Under the pieces are notes generated by a model, which saw nothing but the letters and a program-made list of their open reading frames with translations, was not told the DNA's origin and did not search any database. Of a stretch of 30,772 nucleotides of DNA, positions 1 through 5,954 are shown one piece after another; position 1 is the stretch's first letter, and every line of letters starts with the position of its first letter. Both the position numbers and the translations under genes were made by a program. The stretch is from Candidatus Coatesiibacteriota bacterium (GTDB lineage Bacteria; JAFGND01): contig JAFGND010000001.1 in NCBI GenBank assembly GCA_016927185.1, forward strand, positions 1 through 30,772, written 5' to 3'.

Positions 1-80
1 CCCCTCTCCTTGCAGGAGAGGGGCTAGGGGTGAGGTTTATGCAAAGAGGGGTCAGGGGGCGAGGTTTGCACTAGATAACC
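1..80. repeat. G-rich intergenic repeat with inverted repeat and two direct copies
   Basis: The window opens with a perfect 10-bp inverted repeat, CCCCTCTCCT-TGC-AGGAGAGGGG (about 2-24). It is followed by two imperfect direct copies of a unit of the type GAGGGG..AGGGG..GAGGTTT..GCA (about 18-46 and 45-71). The segment is far more G-rich than the AT-rich surroundings and contains four runs of at least four G (about 20-58). It has no plausible coding frame. Similar CCCTCTCC...GGGG(T)GAGG sequences occur as dispersed intergenic repeats in many genomes, and a contig ending inside one is what an assembly break at a multicopy repeat would give. That is inference; copy number cannot be seen here. 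Confidence 0.6.
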
Positions 81-127
81 CAGTCCAATAGTCCTTAGGC
101 TATATTATATACCTTCTTAAAATAATC

Positions 128-156
128 TTGACAAAACTATACAATTGAAGGCTTTA
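128..156 (+). promoter_or_regulatory. Possible promoter upstream of the B12 radical SAM gene
   Basis: TTGACA at 128-133 lies in an AT-rich stretch about 105 nt before the start of the first gene. It matches the TTGAC(A/T) element found upstream of most other first genes here, but no convincing -10 hexamer is visible and the distance to the gene is longer than elsewhere. Confidence 0.3.
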
Positions 157-232
157 CCCCAGCAATGTTAATGAGTTTGATTGCAATAAACAGCAGTTTA
201 TGCTTTTGTAGTTTTTCAGGACATGTATATCA

Positions 233-1627
233 ATGACAATAAAATTTCTTCTTGTAAGACCTGATATAATTGAACATCATCTGGATACAAGGGAATCAGG
301 GAAGAGACTTGGTGAATCAAACCAGCCAATGGGATTGCTTTATCTCGGGACTGTACTCAAGCAAGCGGGTATTGATATACTGATCTGTGACGAGATTGTG
401 GAGGACGATTATTCAAGAATGCTTCAGGAATATGATCCTGATTTTGTAGGAGTGACAATAACTTCACCAATGTGGGACAGGGCAAAAGAGATAGTAAGGG
501 AAGCAAAGATCAAGAACAAGAAGGTTGTCCTTGGCGGTCCTCACATGAATTATAAGCCACAGGAAAGACTTGAGGAAAGCGGGGCTGATTTTGTATGCTA
601 TGGTGAAGGTGAAGAAACAATTGTGGAGATAACGCATAAGAATCCTTCTGATATCCTGGGAATAGCCTACTGGGATAATGGTACTTCAAAACTGAACCCG
701 CCAAGACCAGTCAATAACGATCTGGACAGCATACCAATTCCAGACAGATCCCTGATTGACCTGAACAAGTATCAGAGAGATGAGGAATTTGGCTGGCCTC
801 TTCCCCTGAAGGGACGTCAGATATTCAGGATTTTCTCATCAAGAGGATGCCCTTTCCAGTGCACTTTCTGCGCATCATGGAGAATATTCGGCAGGAAAAT
901 ACGATACAGATCTCCAGAAAACGTGCTTGAGGAAGTCAGGGAATGCAGGGAGAAGTTCGGTGCAGAATATATAATGTTCATTGACGATACATTCACAGAA
1001 GACAGCAAGAGAATGAGAAGCATTTGTGAAGGCTTGAAGCAAATGAACATACACTGGGCATGCTACTCTAGAGTTGGTGTACCAGAGGATGATCTTCGTT
1101 TGATGAAGGAAAGCGGATGCGAAATGATAGGTTTTGGTGTAGAGAATGGCTCAGCTAAGGTTCTTAAAACAATAAAGAAGGCAATAACACCTGCCAGAAT
1201 CGAGGAAACTTTCAAAATATGCCAGAAATTGCGCTTTCCAGTAAAAGCAAACTGGATGGTTGGACTTCCAGATGAAGATGAAAAGGAATTCCGGGAATCT
1301 CTGGAATTTGCAAAAAAACTCAATCCCCCTTTCATAATGCTGAGCATATTGATTCCACTTCCAGGCTCGGAAGTATATGACAAGATGCTTGCTGATCCAG
1401 CTTATCTTCCCGGGATTAACAAGCAGTCTTACTTTCATAGTGATGATCCAGTAATACAGAAAAGGCACAGTACTTTCATAAATGAATACTATATAAGACC
1501 AAGGTATCTGCTTAATATCTGGTATTACAGGAACTTCAGATACTGGAGTATTTATTACAGAATGATAAAGGCTTATTTCATTTACAGAAAAATAGAAAGA
1601 AAGAAAGCAACTGCTGTTTCAAATTAG
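233..1627 (+). CDS. B12-binding-domain radical SAM protein
   Basis: A 464-residue protein with the two-domain layout of cobalamin-dependent radical SAM enzymes. Residues about 1-135 form a B12-binding-like Rossmann domain: MGLLYLG near 33, then VVLGGPHMNY and ADFVCYGEGEETI. A radical SAM core follows with the cluster motif RGCPFQCTFC, cysteines at about 206, 210 and 213. The stretch GFGVENGSAKVLKTIKKAI further on is typical of the fold's later strands. Relatives include BchE/HpnR-like methylases and cyclases; the substrate cannot be told from sequence. No clear Shine-Dalgarno site precedes the ATG. The gene lies 78 nt upstream of a second radical SAM gene on the same strand, so the two may act in one pathway. 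Family assignment is secure, function open. Confidence 0.88.
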   Translation: MTIKFLLVRPDIIEHHLDTRESGKRLGESNQPMGLLYLGTVLKQAGIDILICDEIVEDDYSRMLQEYDPDFVGVTITSPMWDRAKEIVREAKIKNKKVVLGGPHMNYKPQERLEESGADFVCYGEGEETIVEITHKNPSDILGIAYWDNGTSKLNPPRPVNNDLDSIPIPDRSLIDLNKYQRDEEFGWPLPLKGRQIFRIFSSRGCPFQCTFCASWRIFGRKIRYRSPENVLEEVRECREKFGAEYIMFIDDTFTEDSKRMRSICEGLKQMNIHWACYSRVGVPEDDLRLMKESGCEMIGFGVENGSAKVLKTIKKAITPARIEETFKICQKLRFPVKANWMVGLPDEDEKEFRESLEFAKKLNPPFIMLSILIPLPGSEVYDKMLADPAYLPGINKQSYFHSDDPVIQKRHSTFINEYYIRPRYLLNIWYYRNFRYWSIYYRMIKAYFIYRKIERKKATAVSN

Positions 1628-1705
1628 TTTTACAGTCTCTGGAAATCATTGTAATAGCAGGGATGATATTTCTGCATTCCTGGAATTTATGAATATAAGG
1701 AATTC

Positions 1706-2863
1706 ATGACAATATTCAGACCCTTTGTACTGAAAAGTGTTGATATCTTCTTTGACACTCTGTCCAGATTGAAGTACAAGAATTTCAACTGGTTCACTGA
1801 ATGGGATATTACAGAAAAATGCAATCTCAAATGCAGGTATTGCTTCCGTCCTCATGTCAAGAAGGAAGCAAGGCATTACAATGAAGATTATCAGAAAAGC
1901 CTCAAGACTATCCTGAAATTGAAACCTAAAGGAATGATTATAACAGGTGGAGAACCTCTCATGGTAGAAAGTTTTCCTTCACTTCTGGAAAAACTGAAGA
2001 AGGAACTCAATCCCAGGATTATTGTTACTACTAATCTGAGTGTATCTGAAAACAGGATAAAAAGCATAATGCCTTATGTAAGCAATTATCATATCTCACT
2101 TGATGGTCTTGGAAAGGTTAATAAAGGCTTACGGGGCTACAGTGGTGATTTGATAATAAATAATATGAGGTTTTTATGGAACAACATAAAAGACTATCAT
2201 GAGAATCCATCAATGATGACATTGACAGTACTTACAAGAGAGAACTGCAGGGAAGAGCATATTGTGCCAATGCTTGAGGCAATAAAGAGCATTGATGCAG
2301 GATTGCTTGCTTCCTTTGCAGTAATGCTGCCAGTTACAGACAGTCTTTCAGTTGCATCAGACAACACTCTTCTTGAAGAAACCAGGGAGCTTCTTCATGA
2401 GCTGAAAAACAGGTATAACATAATAACAGTCGGTTCAATAAACAGGTTATCTGACAAAAAGGAAACTGAAATGACAGCAGTGAAGTGTTACAGGCAATTT
2501 TTCAGATCCCGCATAAAACCTGATGGAAGTATAGTAAACTGCAAGCCAAGTGTCAATATTCCTTACTTCAAATCCCAGTTTCTTGAAGCTCTTTCAAGGA
2601 AGGATTTTTCAGGAATATATAAAGTGCTTAAGAGAATCTACAAGACCATGTTAAGAGATCCTGGCAATCCTCTTTGCCTCCAGCCATGCAAATGCGAGGA
2701 ATTCATTGATACTTTTCTTTTACAAAAGGAGCTTGACATGGAGAACAGGAAGGTTTTCAGGATAATGCTTAATTCCCTTGCTGAAAAAGAAAAGGAAGAA
2801 TCTTTCAGATACATAACTGAAAAGATCAACAAAGGATTCAAAAGGGAGTTACTTGACTGGTGA
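1706..2863 (+). CDS. Radical SAM protein with C-terminal cysteine cluster (SPASM-like)
   Basis: A 385-residue radical SAM enzyme. The cluster motif KCNLKCRYC is at residues 39-46, followed by the glycine-rich ITGGEPL SAM-binding motif near 79. The C-terminal part carries further cysteines in KCYRQFF, IVNCKPS and LCLQPCKCEEF, a pattern expected for auxiliary iron-sulfur cluster ligands of SPASM/Twitch proteins. A weak AAGG precedes the ATG. It follows the B12 radical SAM gene by 78 nt with no terminator between, so co-transcription is likely. Enzymes of this type modify peptides or small molecules; no precursor-peptide gene is visible nearby, so no substrate is proposed. It ends in UGA and is followed at once by a hairpin. 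Confidence 0.85.
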   Translation: MTIFRPFVLKSVDIFFDTLSRLKYKNFNWFTEWDITEKCNLKCRYCFRPHVKKEARHYNEDYQKSLKTILKLKPKGMIITGGEPLMVESFPSLLEKLKKELNPRIIVTTNLSVSENRIKSIMPYVSNYHISLDGLGKVNKGLRGYSGDLIINNMRFLWNNIKDYHENPSMMTLTVLTRENCREEHIVPMLEAIKSIDAGLLASFAVMLPVTDSLSVASDNTLLEETRELLHELKNRYNIITVGSINRLSDKKETEMTAVKCYRQFFRSRIKPDGSIVNCKPSVNIPYFKSQFLEALSRKDFSGIYKVLKRIYKTMLRDPGNPLCLQPCKCEEFIDTFLLQKELDMENRKVFRIMLNSLAEKEKEESFRYITEKINKGFKRELLDW

Positions 2864-2869
2864 TACAGA

Positions 2870-2892
2870 AAGGGAGGTTAAGCACCTCCCTT
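2870..2892. terminator. Hairpin between convergent genes
   Basis: A perfect 9-bp stem AAGGGAGGT/ACCTCCCTT with loop TAAGC lies 7 nt after the radical SAM stop and 5 nt before the end of the convergent sorting-domain frame. Neither side has a strong T run, so it is a plausible but not classical bidirectional terminator. Confidence 0.55.
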
Positions 2893-2896
2893 CTGA

Positions 2897-3169
2897 TTAC
2901 TTTAGTTTCACTATTCTTAATGATTCCCTTCCGGATGTTATTATATATACTCCCTCTGACCATTCATCAGTCTTAATCTCGTTTTTCCCTTTCTTGAGAC
3001 TAACTATTAATTGACCAGTAATGGAATAGATAAATCCTTCTTCTGCAACAGATATAGTTACTCTGTTTTTGAATGGAACCGGATAAGCAGCAATCCTGTT
3101 TTGTGGTAATGCCATTCCTGCATTTTCTTCTTTTAAACCCACGGTATCCGACGGATACCAGGCTACTGC
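2897..3169 (-). pseudogene. Type IX sorting-domain tail of the WD40 protein, behind an in-frame UGA
   Basis: This segment continues the WD40 gene in the same frame after a single UGA (3170-3172) and is open to a TAA at 2897-2899. It encodes a linker with TVGLKEEN and then a Por-type sorting domain: YPVPFKNR, IYSITGQLI, EWSEGVYII, ESLRIVKLK. The same modules close the proteins at 15514-17049 and 29274-30647, and the linker matches TVGFKEKN of the PQQ protein. That homology begins upstream of the only nearby alternative start (GTG at 3142), and no Shine-Dalgarno site precedes it. The tail was therefore built to be read together with the propeller. Either it is the relic of a nonsense mutation or it is reached by UGA readthrough or recoding. 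It is typed as pseudogene only because independent translation is unlikely. Confidence 0.6.
3143..3159 (-). promoter_or_regulatory. SECIS-like stem-loop just downstream of an in-frame UGA
   Basis: In the mRNA sense (minus strand) the sequence GGTATCC-GTC-GGATACC forms a perfect 7-bp stem, or 8 bp with a closing U-G pair, and a 3-nt loop starting with G. The loop begins 17 nt after the UGA at 3172-3170. These values lie inside the ranges I recall for bacterial SECIS models. The stem uses CCG and TCG codons, uncommon in neighbouring genes. No T run follows, so it does not look like a terminator. Confidence 0.45.
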
Positions 3170-4087
3170 TCATATTCGTTGCGTATGACCGGTAAAGGTT
3201 CTCAGGCATGTACCATCTGAAATGCGCCACAATTTTATTGTCTTGTCCCAGCTTGCTGATAATGCATAAGCAGTATCAGGAGAAATGACAACAGGACATA
3301 TGTTATCTGTATGTCCAGTCCATGTTCTGATGCATGTTCCATCTGATATTCTCCAATGCTTTATTGTCCTGTCACTACTTGTAGAAAGTGCTTCCTGTGC
3401 ATTCGGGAAGAAAGTCACAGTCCTTACCCAGTTAGTATGTCCTGTGAAAGTCCTGAGACATGTTCCATCAGATATTCTCCAATACTTCATGGTCTTGTCG
3501 AGACTTCCTGATAATGCATAAATGCCATCATATGAAATATCAACAGTGCCAACCCAGTCAGTATGACCTGTGAAAGTTCTTATGCAAGTGCCATTAGATA
3601 TTTGCCAGTACTTCAAGGTTTTATCTTCACTGCCTGAAAGTACATATTGTTCATCTGGAGACAGCTTTATTGATCTCACTCCATCTGTATGACCTGTAAA
3701 GGTTCTTATGCAAGTACCATCAGACAATCTCCAGTGCTTGATGGTATTGTCGAAAGCACATGACAGAGCATATTCCTCGTTCCTGAAAACCTCGACACCG
3801 TAAATCTGATCCGTATGTCCAGTATATGTTCTCAATACTACTCCGTCATATACCCTCCACATCTTCAATGTATAATCCCAGCTTCCTGTCAGCATCTTGT
3901 AGCCGTCATCTATTATTTTCAAAGCCCTGACATTTTCATCATGACCTTTGTAGGTTTTCAGACAGACTCCATCAGAAATTCTCCATAATTTCATGGTACT
4001 GTCTGCACAACCTGATATGAAATAGACGGGCAATGTAGCTGACAAGAAAGACATTGTGATAATAATCAGTAAAATAATCATTTTCAT
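3170..4087 (-). CDS. Secreted seven-bladed WD40 propeller protein (ends at UGA before its sorting domain)
   Basis: The chosen start (4087) has a strong AAGGAGG about 7 nt upstream and gives a clean signal peptide, MKMIILLIIITMSFLSA; the open frame extends further upstream without such support. Up to the UGA the protein has 305 residues. It consists of seven WD40 repeats of 42 residues, each near ALSGSxDKTIKxWRISDGTC and LRTFTGHT, enough for one closed propeller. The frame then meets UGA right after blade 7 and continues without another stop into a type IX sorting domain (396 residues to 2897). In the blade alignment the UGA replaces a position held by R, Y, R, G, R and C in other blades. Without readthrough the product would be exported to the periplasm but lack the outer-membrane sorting signal. 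Role unknown; surface scaffold or adhesion is possible. Confidence 0.8.
   Translation of the reverse strand: MKMIILLIIITMSFLSATLPVYFISGCADSTMKLWRISDGVCLKTYKGHDENVRALKIIDDGYKMLTGSWDYTLKMWRVYDGVVLRTYTGHTDQIYGVEVFRNEEYALSCAFDNTIKHWRLSDGTCIRTFTGHTDGVRSIKLSPDEQYVLSGSEDKTLKYWQISNGTCIRTFTGHTDWVGTVDISYDGIYALSGSLDKTMKYWRISDGTCLRTFTGHTNWVRTVTFFPNAQEALSTSSDRTIKHWRISDGTCIRTWTGHTDNICPVVISPDTAYALSASWDKTIKLWRISDGTCLRTFTGHTQRI
3180..4040 (-). repeat. Tandem 126-bp coding repeats (WD40 blades)
   Basis: The WD40 blades are visible at DNA level as seven units of 126 bp (42 codons), for example the recurring CCTGTGAAAGTTCT and CCATCAGATAT blocks on the plus strand. Middle copies are closest to each other, suggesting expansion by duplication. 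Confidence 0.75.
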
Positions 4088-4120
4088 ATACAATCCTCCT
4101 TTCATGTAAAAATTGCAGCG

Positions 4121-4149
4121 TGGTATTTCAATGCAATTTATTTTGTCAA
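4121..4149 (-). promoter_or_regulatory. Putative promoter of the WD40 gene
   Basis: TTGACA on the minus strand at 4149-4144 is 62 nt upstream of the chosen start, divergent from a similar element at 4223. It leaves room for a leader carrying the AAGGAGG site. No strong -10 is visible. Confidence 0.35.
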
Positions 4150-4222
4150 GAAAGCTCTTCAAGTAGAAAATAATGCAATCCATAAGTCTTATAAAGATTT
4201 ACAGCGGTTTTCTTTCATTGGC

Positions 4223-4251
4223 TTGACAATAATGTTGCTATCTAAGAACTT
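4223..4251 (+). promoter_or_regulatory. Putative promoter of the small unknown gene
   Basis: GCTTGACA with TTGACA at 4223-4228 is 65 nt before the ATG at 4288. The candidate -10 region (about 4246-4251) is poor. Confidence 0.35.
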
Positions 4252-4287
4252 AGCACTGTTGAATTAATGGAAGTAAAGGAGGTAGCG

Positions 4288-4572
4288 ATGGACGAACCTG
4301 TCTTTAATGTACAAGTCACTAAAGCAGAACCTCTTGAGTCTATTCGTTTTATTATTGATGATTTTATTGAAAAGCGTCTTACCTTTTGTGTTGATGGATC
4401 TGGAGATAAATGGGTTATCTGGAGGGAAGCATTGATTACTGACAGCAGCCAGATAATAAGAAGAAGCGGTTATCCAAAGAGACCAAAAATAGTCTTTATA
4501 AGGGGCAAGCAAGTCTCTGATATAGGTCCTGATGAAATAATTGCCTTGCTAGCAGCTCAGCAACCAGGTTAA
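4288..4572 (+). CDS. Small conserved-looking protein of unknown function
   Basis: A 94-residue protein. The ATG at 4288 is chosen because AAAGGAGG ends 5 nt before it; an in-frame ATG at 4267 lacks such a site. The protein is soluble, with no signal peptide or membrane segment. It has an acidic N-terminal half (SIRFIIDDFIEKRLTF), a central VIWREALI, and a basic segment GYPKRPKIVFIRGKQV near residues 62-77. I do not recognise the family. Strong translation signals, its own promoter-like element and an immediate terminator hairpin argue that it is a real single-gene unit. Confidence 0.65.
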   Translation: MDEPVFNVQVTKAEPLESIRFIIDDFIEKRLTFCVDGSGDKWVIWREALITDSSQIIRRSGYPKRPKIVFIRGKQVSDIGPDEIIALLAAQQPG

Positions 4573-4579
4573 TGATAAT

Positions 4580-4601
4580 AAGCCTTCTTTGAAGAAGGCT
4601 T
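4580..4601. terminator. Bidirectional terminator hairpin
   Basis: AAGCCTTCTT and AAGAAGGCTT form a 10-bp inverted repeat separated by TG (physical loop about 4-6 nt). The minus strand ends in A/T-rich TTTAAAAAA context. It separates the small plus gene (stop at 4572) from the convergent citC-like gene, whose stop codon abuts the hairpin. Confidence 0.7.
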
Positions 4602-5446
4602 TAAAAAACCTCCAGTGTTATTCCAAAACCAGTCAGATTTTTTTTCAATGATTCTGTGAAAATGCTTTTGAAATTGCTCTCTGGAACAAGAAACCTTGTT
4701 GAAGAAAGATTACTTGAAATGTATCTGGCAAAAAAACCTGAAAACAAGCCTCCAGTAATATAGAATATTTTATCCTCGGTAATATTTCCAAGAAAGTAAG
4801 ATGGCATTTCATTTTCGCAGACAAGATATTCTGGACTCAAAAGTATCTTGAGATTTGCATTTTTCTCAAGCAGTCTTCTCATCCTTTCATCAGGAATGTC
4901 CTTTATGAAAACATATGCCATTTCACAATCTTCTGTTTTCAGGTGAAGTTTCTGAATAATCTCTTCATTCAATAAGTCTGCTTTCAGGAAAACCGAAGGT
5001 GGATTGGAAATATTTCTGTCTGCGTTCTTTTCAAGATCATTCAAGAAGTCTCCAAGAGATGGACTGCCAAGTTCCAGCATTGTAACAATATTTTCGTAGC
5101 TGATTATTTCCTTGAAACCTATTCCTGTGAAGATGACTGTATTGTCAGGCTTTGTGAAAACAAGAATATGCGTTCTCCCTCTTTCATACAATTCCTGGAC
5201 AAGTGCAGTAAGTATCTCTGCGCCAAGACCTTCGCTTTGATAATCAGGACTTATACCTATGCATTTTATAATATTTCCCTGAAATGAGCCTGTTCCAATT
5301 ATTTCTTCGCACTCTTCCAGCATTATAACTATTGTATATTCAACACTACGTTCATATTTCAAGTTCAACATGCCGAGAAAGGCAGCCACTTGATTTATAC
5401 TGTTTTCGTCAGTTCTGTCAATTATTCTCAAAAAACTTCCGTACAT
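4601..5446 (-). CDS. CitC-like protein: GNAT domain plus degenerate nucleotidyltransferase domain
   Basis: A 281-residue protein with the architecture of [citrate (pro-3S)-lyase] ligase. Residues about 35-130 are a GNAT-like domain: YTIVIMLEECEEIIGTGSF, IKCIGISPDYQSEGLG, FTKPDNTVIFTGIGF. The C-terminal part keeps the family's landmarks: PEYLVCENEMPSYFLGN for the usual ATFPTYFLKD region and FFARYIS...STRFLVPES for IFAKYIAP...RRFVG. The ATP-binding NPFTLGH (HxGH-type) motif is replaced by a sequence with no histidine pair (around FLKADLLNEEI). True CitC is about 340 residues, so this one is shortened exactly at the active site. It overlaps the citX C-terminal frame by the TAATG junction and is probably translationally coupled. 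It is likely inactive as a ligase or altered in role; the GNAT part may still work. Confidence 0.6.
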   Translation of the reverse strand: MYGSFLRIIDRTDENSINQVAAFLGMLNLKYERSVEYTIVIMLEECEEIIGTGSFQGNIIKCIGISPDYQSEGLGAEILTALVQELYERGRTHILVFTKPDNTVIFTGIGFKEIISYENIVTMLELGSPSLGDFLNDLEKNADRNISNPPSVFLKADLLNEEIIQKLHLKTEDCEMAYVFIKDIPDERMRRLLEKNANLKILLSPEYLVCENEMPSYFLGNITEDKIFYITGGLFSGFFARYISSNLSSTRFLVPESNFKSIFTESLKKNLTGFGITLEVF

Positions 5447-5766
5447 TAAATCTCTCTTGAAATTTCATCAAAACAACTTCGGATTTCCTTAAAGGAATGC
5501 TTACCGATTCTTCTGCAAGTTAAATAATCATCTCCGCAAACAATGCAAGTCCTTCCAGTATTTCCAAGATCTTCCCTTGATATCCTATTATGGTTATTAT
5601 CAAATACATCAAGATCAATGATCCTTCCAAATTGCAGATTGTTCTCCCAGTTTATGCAAATTGACTTGAGTTCTGTTGCATCAAGATTGACAGGTACATG
5701 CCATTCCCAGCCATCTTCCTCTTCAACGCAAATAGAGAATTCCCTTTTCAGTTTTTTCCCGGACAT
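5446..5766 (-). CDS. citX: CitX C-terminal part (separate frame)
   Basis: This frame encodes the C-terminal two thirds of a CitX-type transferase, which attaches the phosphoribosyl-dephospho-CoA prosthetic group to citrate lyase acyl carrier protein. Family landmarks are GRIIDLDVFD, RISREDLG, and the cysteine-bearing RTCIVCGDDYLTCRR with KHSFKEI. The ATG at 5766 shares its A with the UGA that ends the N-terminal frame (TGATG), so reinitiation could produce this piece separately. The two frames can also be joined by a -1 shift at the A9 run (5779-5787), giving about 170 residues, close to normal CitX length. It runs into the citC-like gene through TAATG. Sequencing error, decay and programmed slippage all remain possible. 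Confidence 0.65.
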   Translation of the reverse strand: MSGKKLKREFSICVEEEDGWEWHVPVNLDATELKSICINWENNLQFGRIIDLDVFDNNHNRISREDLGNTGRTCIVCGDDYLTCRRIGKHSFKEIRSCFDEISREI

Positions 5767-5954
5767 CAAGCTGTATAGTTTTTTTTTATGCTGAAAAAAA
5801 CATTTGTAAGATCAGGACTTCTCTTTGGAAGCCCTGGAATATTCATATGCAGGACAAGAAGCGTTGTTTTCGTTTCCGAAATTATTTCCTTCTGAAGATT
5901 TGCTCTCTTGTCTCTTGCTTCAAGTATTTTTTTTATGTGGAATCGCTTATCCAT
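5766..5954 (-). CDS. citX: CitX N-terminal part (separate frame)
   Basis: A 62-residue frame with the CitX N-terminal signature: KKILEARDKRANLQKEI, then LVLHMNIPGLPKRSPDL. Beyond the A9 run the frame reads only NYTA and then UGA. The start ATG lies inside the end of prs (22-nt overlap), without a clear Shine-Dalgarno site, so translation is probably coupled to prs. In phase, the run reads AT-A-AAA-AAA-AAC, a textbook -1 slippery heptamer that leads directly into the C-terminal frame. No citrate lyase subunit (citDEF) or citG is present in the window. Confidence 0.6.
   Translation of the reverse strand: MDKRFHIKKILEARDKRANLQKEIISETKTTLLVLHMNIPGLPKRSPDLTNVFFSIKKNYTA
5779..5787 (-). other. A9 run: possible -1 slippage site joining the citX halves
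   Basis: Nine consecutive T on the plus strand (A9 in the mRNA). Read in the frame of the N-terminal half it provides A-AAA-AAA. A one-nucleotide backward slip continues as KLYSLMSGKKL into the C-terminal half. Upstream there is no obvious internal Shine-Dalgarno stimulator and downstream no strong hairpin, so transcriptional slippage or a homopolymer sequencing error is at least as likely as ribosomal frameshifting. Confidence 0.45.

Noticed and set aside
3170-3172. Genome-wide reassignment of UGA as a sense codon
   Set aside because: All other long genes are uninterrupted under the standard code, tryptophan is TGG throughout, and UGA ends the radical SAM gene at 2863 and the DUF4230-like gene at 24020. 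Any recoding must be local.
3180-4040. CRISPR-like array suggested by the regular 126-bp repeats
   Set aside because: Repeats and spacers are both coding WD40 blades, too long and too divergent, with no cas genes.
4248-4260. CIRCE half-site (TTAGCACTG)
   Set aside because: No inverted partner GAGTGCTAA follows at the needed distance.
5543-5794. Plus-strand frame opposite citX
   Set aside because: Ser/Leu-rich mirror of the citX frames, with no start signals; a shadow frame.
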